This document shows positions 29,824 through 32,634 of a stretch of 32,634 bases of DNA, piece by piece (the stretch's first letter is position 1; every line of letters starts with the position of its first letter). The DNA is taken from contig DFIR01000080.1 of assembly GCA_002372815.1 (NCBI GenBank), positions 1 through 32,634 of the forward strand, in the 5' to 3' direction. Both the position numbers and the translations under genes were made by a program. The notes below the pieces were generated by a model that saw only the letters and a program-made list of their open reading frames with translations, was not told the DNA's origin and did not search any database. The DNA comes from Lachnospiraceae bacterium UBA3692. GTDB lineage: Bacteria; Bacillota; Clostridia; Lachnospirales; Lachnospiraceae.

Positions 29824-30169
29824 AGCTTTCATCTCCTTCCGTGAGCACTTCCACGATCAGGTGGTGGGGCAGGCAGACGTTCATCTCGCCGCCCTCCCGG
29901 ACGGTCCCCTGGTGCATGCACAGGCCGTCGGGGCAGTCGGCCTCCGTGATCTGCGCGGAGCCGTCCCGGATCGAGAGATGGTTGTGGCCGTACTCCGTGT
30001 CGATATCGACTTCGAGATCCGCGGACAGGTCCCACGCGCCGTAGACTTCGCCGTCGACGGTCGCCGTCACCATCACCGGTTTCTTATGCGGTTGCAGACA
30101 GAAGACGGCCGCGAAGATCCCGGCGAGGACCAGGACCGCGGCGGTCAGCAGAAGATCTTTCTTATTCAT
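29804..30169 (-). CDS. Membrane-anchored NusG domain II protein
   Basis: A 121-residue protein with an N-terminal membrane anchor or signal (LLLTAAVLVLAGIFAAVFCL, about 6-25) and an external beta domain of the NusG_II type. The family's CPDGLC motif (C-P-x-x-x-C) is present, followed by HQG and LPHHLIVEV. Despite the name it has no link to transcription. Family members are commonly adjacent to Gx transporters and FMN-dependent redox proteins, so a role in assembling or tethering flavin redox systems outside the membrane is possible. No Shine-Dalgarno sequence precedes the ATG; a good promoter lies so close that the mRNA may be leaderless. It is divergent from the double-FMN flavoprotein gene. 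Confidence 0.85.
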   Translation of the reverse strand: MNKKDLLLTAAVLVLAGIFAAVFCLQPHKKPVMVTATVDGEVYGAWDLSADLEVDIDTEYGHNHLSIRDGSAQITEADCPDGLCMHQGTVREGGEMNVCLPHHLIVEVLTEGDESYDGLSQ

Positions 30170-30176
30170 AGGTCTG

Positions 30177-30206
30177 ATTGTAGAATACCTTGCCGCCGGT
30201 TGGCAA
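30177..30206 (-). promoter_or_regulatory. Promoter of the NusG-domain-II gene, predicting a leaderless mRNA
   Basis: On the minus strand TTGCCA (30201-30206) and TACAAT (30177-30182) are separated by 18 bp, each matching the consensus at five of six positions. The -10 ends seven bases before the ATG, so transcription should start at or within a base of the start codon. TTGCC...GGCAA (30190-30206) also forms an inverted repeat over the -35. Confidence 0.6.
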
Positions 30207-30267
30207 TATCGGGATCCGAAAATGGTGCAAATGCAACATTTTGCGGCACATGAGGGAATAATTAGGC

Positions 30268-30298
30268 TTGATGTACACCATGTGAATGATATATCATT
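30268..30298 (+). promoter_or_regulatory. Candidate promoter with perfect 14-bp palindrome, flavoprotein gene
   Basis: TTGATG (30268-30273) and TATATC (30290-30295) with a 16-bp spacer could be the plus-strand promoter. The -10 lies inside the perfect palindrome AATGATATATCATT (30285-30298), which looks like an operator. The regulator is unknown. Confidence 0.45.
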
Positions 30299-30313
30299 AA
30301 CGTGATTGGAAGA

Positions 30314-30383
30314 CCGCGCAGGGGACGGTTCTCTGCGCGGCTTTATTGCGGTAAAACCGCGCGGAGAACCGTCCCCTGCGCGG
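30314..30383. repeat. Inverted pair of REP elements in the flavoprotein 5' leader
   Basis: The 27-bp arm at 30314-30340 (CCGCGCAGGGGACGG then TTCTCTGCGCGG) is complementary to 30357-30383 at 26 of 27 positions, with a 16-nt loop. Each arm is also a small palindrome. The element ends 21 bp before the start codon, and the ribosome site GGGAG follows it. In the transcript it would form a very stable hairpin. Confidence 0.85.
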
Positions 30384-30404
30384 CCCAGAAAAGAGGGAGC
30401 AGTT

Positions 30405-32540
30405 ATGAAGAAAGGAAACCTGTTCGAAGGCGGCTTCCGCAGCCTCGTGGCGGTGATCGTATCCGCGGCATTTGTCCTCGGCGCCGGCACGATGATGCCG
30501 GAAGGCGGGTACGTGCTCGACAACAACAAAGTGGACGCGGCGGTGAACGAAGGGGCAACGGGATCATTCATTCCGGGCACGTATACATCGCAGGCCAACG
30601 GCTTCGGCGGTCCGGTCGAGGTGACGCTCACTGTCGGTGACGGCGGCGGCATCACGGAAGTGTCCGTCAAAGGCGCTTCGGAGACGCCCGAGATCGGCGG
30701 CGCGGCCCTGCCGGTGCTGCAGGACCAGCTTCTGAAGACACAGAGCGCGGAGCTCGACGGTGTGTCCGGCGCGACATTCACGTCGGATGCCGTCCGGAAG
30801 GCTGCCGGCGTCTGCATCGCGCAGGCGAACGGCGAGGAGATCCCCGAGATCCCCACACCGGAAGGCGACAACCTGTACGTCCCGGGCACTTATACCGGCA
30901 CGTCCAAGGGCTTCGGCGGCGATATCGAGGTGACGGTGACCGTCTCCGAGAACGCCATCGAGGACATCCAGATCACGGGCGACCATGAGACCGAGAACAT
31001 CGGATCTTTTGCCGTGGATATGCTGGGGGAGAAGATCCTTGAGGCGCAGTCCCCGGAGATCGATGCGCTGACCGGCGCGACCGTCACGAGCAACGGCATT
31101 CTGCGCGCGCTGAACGACGCGCTGGTACTGGCCGGCGCAGACCTGACCCGCTTCGCGAAGACGGAGGAGGCAGCCGCCCCCCTCAAGAAATATGAGGACC
31201 TGGACTGTGACATCGTGATCATCGGCGCGGGCGGCGCAGGCATGACGGCGGCGATCGACGCCACACAGGCCGGCAAGAAGGTCATCCTTCTTGAGAAAAT
31301 GCCCTACGCCGGCGGCAACACCACGAAGGCGACCGGCGGCATGAACGCCGCGGAGACGCACTACCAGAAGGAACAGGGCATCGAGGACAGCGTGGAGACT
31401 TTCATCGAGGATACGATGAAGGGCGGACATGACCTCAACAACAGGGATCTCGTCACCGTCATGGCGAAGAATTCCGCGGCCGGCATCGACTGGCTGGATT
31501 CCATCGGCGCACCGCTTCCGAAGGTCTCCTTCTCCGGCGGCGCCACCAACAAGCGCATCCACGCGCCTGAGGACGGCAGCGGCGTCGGCGCTTACCTCGT
31601 CACCCGTTTCCTGAACAAGATCGACGAGCTCGGCATCAACGTGATGTACAACACGAAGGCGACCAGCCTGATCACCCTGGAAGGCAAGGTCGTCGGCGTC
31701 AAGGCGGAAGGCCCGGATGCTTATTACACGATCAACGCGAAGGCCGTGATCCTCGCGACGGGCGGCTTCGGCAACAACCAGGAGATGATCGTGAACTACC
31801 GCAATGACCTGCTCGGCACGGTCACCACGAGCGCGCCCGGCATCACCGGCGACGGCATCGAGATGGCGGAAGAGGTCGGCGCGGACCTTGTGGACATCGA
31901 GCAGATCCAGCTGCATCCCACCGTGGAGCAGGGCACCAGCATGCTGATCACCGAGAGCGTCCGCGGCGACGGCGCGATCCTGGTGAACCAGGAAGGCAAG
32001 CGTTTCATCAATGAGCTGCTCACCCGTGACGTGGTCTCGGCAGGAGAGCTCGAGCAGACCGGCAGCTACGCCTACATCATCTTCGACCAGCGCCTGCGCG
32101 ACGGTCTGAAGGCGATCGAGAAGTATGTCTCCACCGGCATCACCGTGCAGGCGGACACGATCGAAGGTCTTGCGGAGCAGCTCGACATCGATCCCGCGAC
32201 GCTCGCGGAGACGCTCGCGACCTGGAACCAGTACGTGGCGGACAAGAAGGATCCCGAGTTCGGCCGTGACACCGGCATGGACAACGATCTGAGCCAGCCG
32301 CCTTACTACGCCATCAAGATCGCACCCGGCATCCACCACACCATGGGCGGTGTGCGCATCGACACCAAGGCACAGGTCATCGACACGAACGGCAAGCCGA
32401 TCCCCGGCCTCTTCGCGGCAGGCGAGGTCACCGGCGGCGTCCACGGCGGCAACCGCATCGGCGGCAACGCCGTTGCCGATATCGTCGTCTTCGGCCGTGT
32501 CGCGAGCGACAGCGCTGTCAAATACTGCGACGGCAAGTAA
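30405..32540 (+). CDS. Exported double-FMN, FAD-dependent fumarate-reductase-like flavoprotein
   Basis: A 711-residue protein with an N-terminal signal or anchor (about 11-29, no lipobox cysteine). Two FMN-binding domains carry covalent-flavinylation motifs DGVSGATFTS (118-127) and DALTGATVTS (220-229), where an ApbE-type transferase links FMN to the last-motif threonine. The FAD domain begins at IIGAGGAGM (272-280). Catalytic positions match flavocytochrome c fumarate reductase: H504 (QLHP), R541 (LLTRD), H644/H645 (HHTMGG) and R684 (GGNRIGG). The FMN domains replace the haem domain as electron entry. Substrates of this group include fumarate, urocanate, methacrylate and cinnamates; the QLHP histidine favours a fumarate-like acid, but this is not decisive. 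It likely acts outside the membrane as a terminal reductase. The ATG at 30405 has GGGAG. Confidence 0.92.
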   Translation: MKKGNLFEGGFRSLVAVIVSAAFVLGAGTMMPEGGYVLDNNKVDAAVNEGATGSFIPGTYTSQANGFGGPVEVTLTVGDGGGITEVSVKGASETPEIGGAALPVLQDQLLKTQSAELDGVSGATFTSDAVRKAAGVCIAQANGEEIPEIPTPEGDNLYVPGTYTGTSKGFGGDIEVTVTVSENAIEDIQITGDHETENIGSFAVDMLGEKILEAQSPEIDALTGATVTSNGILRALNDALVLAGADLTRFAKTEEAAAPLKKYEDLDCDIVIIGAGGAGMTAAIDATQAGKKVILLEKMPYAGGNTTKATGGMNAAETHYQKEQGIEDSVETFIEDTMKGGHDLNNRDLVTVMAKNSAAGIDWLDSIGAPLPKVSFSGGATNKRIHAPEDGSGVGAYLVTRFLNKIDELGINVMYNTKATSLITLEGKVVGVKAEGPDAYYTINAKAVILATGGFGNNQEMIVNYRNDLLGTVTTSAPGITGDGIEMAEEVGADLVDIEQIQLHPTVEQGTSMLITESVRGDGAILVNQEGKRFINELLTRDVVSAGELEQTGSYAYIIFDQRLRDGLKAIEKYVSTGITVQADTIEGLAEQLDIDPATLAETLATWNQYVADKKDPEFGRDTGMDNDLSQPPYYAIKIAPGIHHTMGGVRIDTKAQVIDTNGKPIPGLFAAGEVTGGVHGGNRIGGNAVADIVVFGRVASDSAVKYCDGK

Positions 32541-32562
32541 TTAACCACAGGAATTTGCGAGC

Positions 32563-32604
32563 GGGGACGGTCCTCCACGTAGATTTACGCGGAGAACCGT
32601 CCCC
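32563..32604. repeat. Diverged REP hairpin downstream of the flavoprotein gene
   Basis: GGGGACGGTCCTCCACGT (32563-32580) faces 32587-32604, complementary except for two mismatches, across the 6-nt loop AGATTT. The core GGACGGT/ACCGTCC is that of the REP family elsewhere in the window, but the outer ends differ. At 22 bp after the stop codon it may protect or terminate the transcript. The remaining bases to the window end are AT-rich and hold nothing recognised. Confidence 0.7.
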
Positions 32605-32634
32605 CATCGTTGTGTCACAGTAAAAAATAAACCA

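Noticed and set aside
29804..30169. Transcription factor NusG
   Set aside because: It only shares the domain II fold, has a membrane anchor and lacks the NGN and KOW parts of NusG.

Overview
The window looks like chromosomal DNA of a strictly anaerobic, GC-rich (roughly 60% by eye) member of the Clostridia, probably a gut Lachnospiraceae-type organism. The reasons are an oxygen-independent class III ribonucleotide reductase gene with NrdR boxes, several ferredoxin-type and flavin oxidoreductases, an FMN/FAD surface reductase, a DUF4037/TPR gene pair, a Gx-transporter/NusG-domain-II pair, and GGAGG-type ribosome binding sites. No rRNA, tRNA, transposase, phage gene or CRISPR array was seen. 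The organism assignment is inference.

Layout. 1-368 (-): 5' end of nrdD with two NrdR boxes 32 bp apart upstream. 369-1018: no gene; a ~270-nt self-complementary element that may encode a structured RNA. 1019-6522 (-): a tight four-gene operon with two membrane Rossmann/RyR-like proteins (one with a K+-channel pore), a TPR protein and a DUF4037 nucleotidyltransferase-fold protein. 6739-11716 (+): GH2 beta-galactosidase, an inositol-monophosphatase-family enzyme and an amidohydrolase. 11737-12302: no gene; seven regularly spaced inverted-motif units bracketed by inverted REP elements. 12307-13422 (-): alanine dehydrogenase. 13889-15382 (+): 4-alpha-glucanotransferase. 15397-15778: a 61-bp tandem array of inverted repeats. 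15853-23156 (-): four flavin/iron-sulfur genes, the first transcribed being a close relative of polyenoic fatty acid isomerase (linoleate isomerase). 23383-29117 (+), divergent from it: acyl-activating enzyme, acyl carrier protein, acyl-ACP thioesterase, DUF362 protein and a membrane glycerophosphodiesterase. 29281-30169 (-): Gx transporter and NusG-domain-II protein, divergent from 30405-32540 (+), an exported double-FMN fumarate-reductase-like flavoprotein.

The most interesting system is the 15.8-27.0 kb block. A PUFA isomerase homologue, a phytoene-desaturase/retinol-saturase-like flavoenzyme, an NAD(P)H:ferredoxin-type reductase and a large GltD-like iron-sulfur flavoprotein lie opposite a ligase/ACP/thioesterase set. 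I read this as a candidate pathway that isomerises polyunsaturated fatty acids and then reduces the conjugated product (biohydrogenation), with carrier-based handling of acyl chains. Only the isomerase assignment rests on strong sequence resemblance; the rest is inference from families and context.

The second theme is DNA architecture. Two unrelated arrays of alternating inverted motifs with strict spacing both lie between convergent genes. A REP family (core GGGGACGGTTCTC) occurs at three places, including a large hairpin in the 5' leader of the flavoprotein gene. Low-complexity Ala/Gly/Ser/Glu inserts interrupt or extend several otherwise conserved enzymes.
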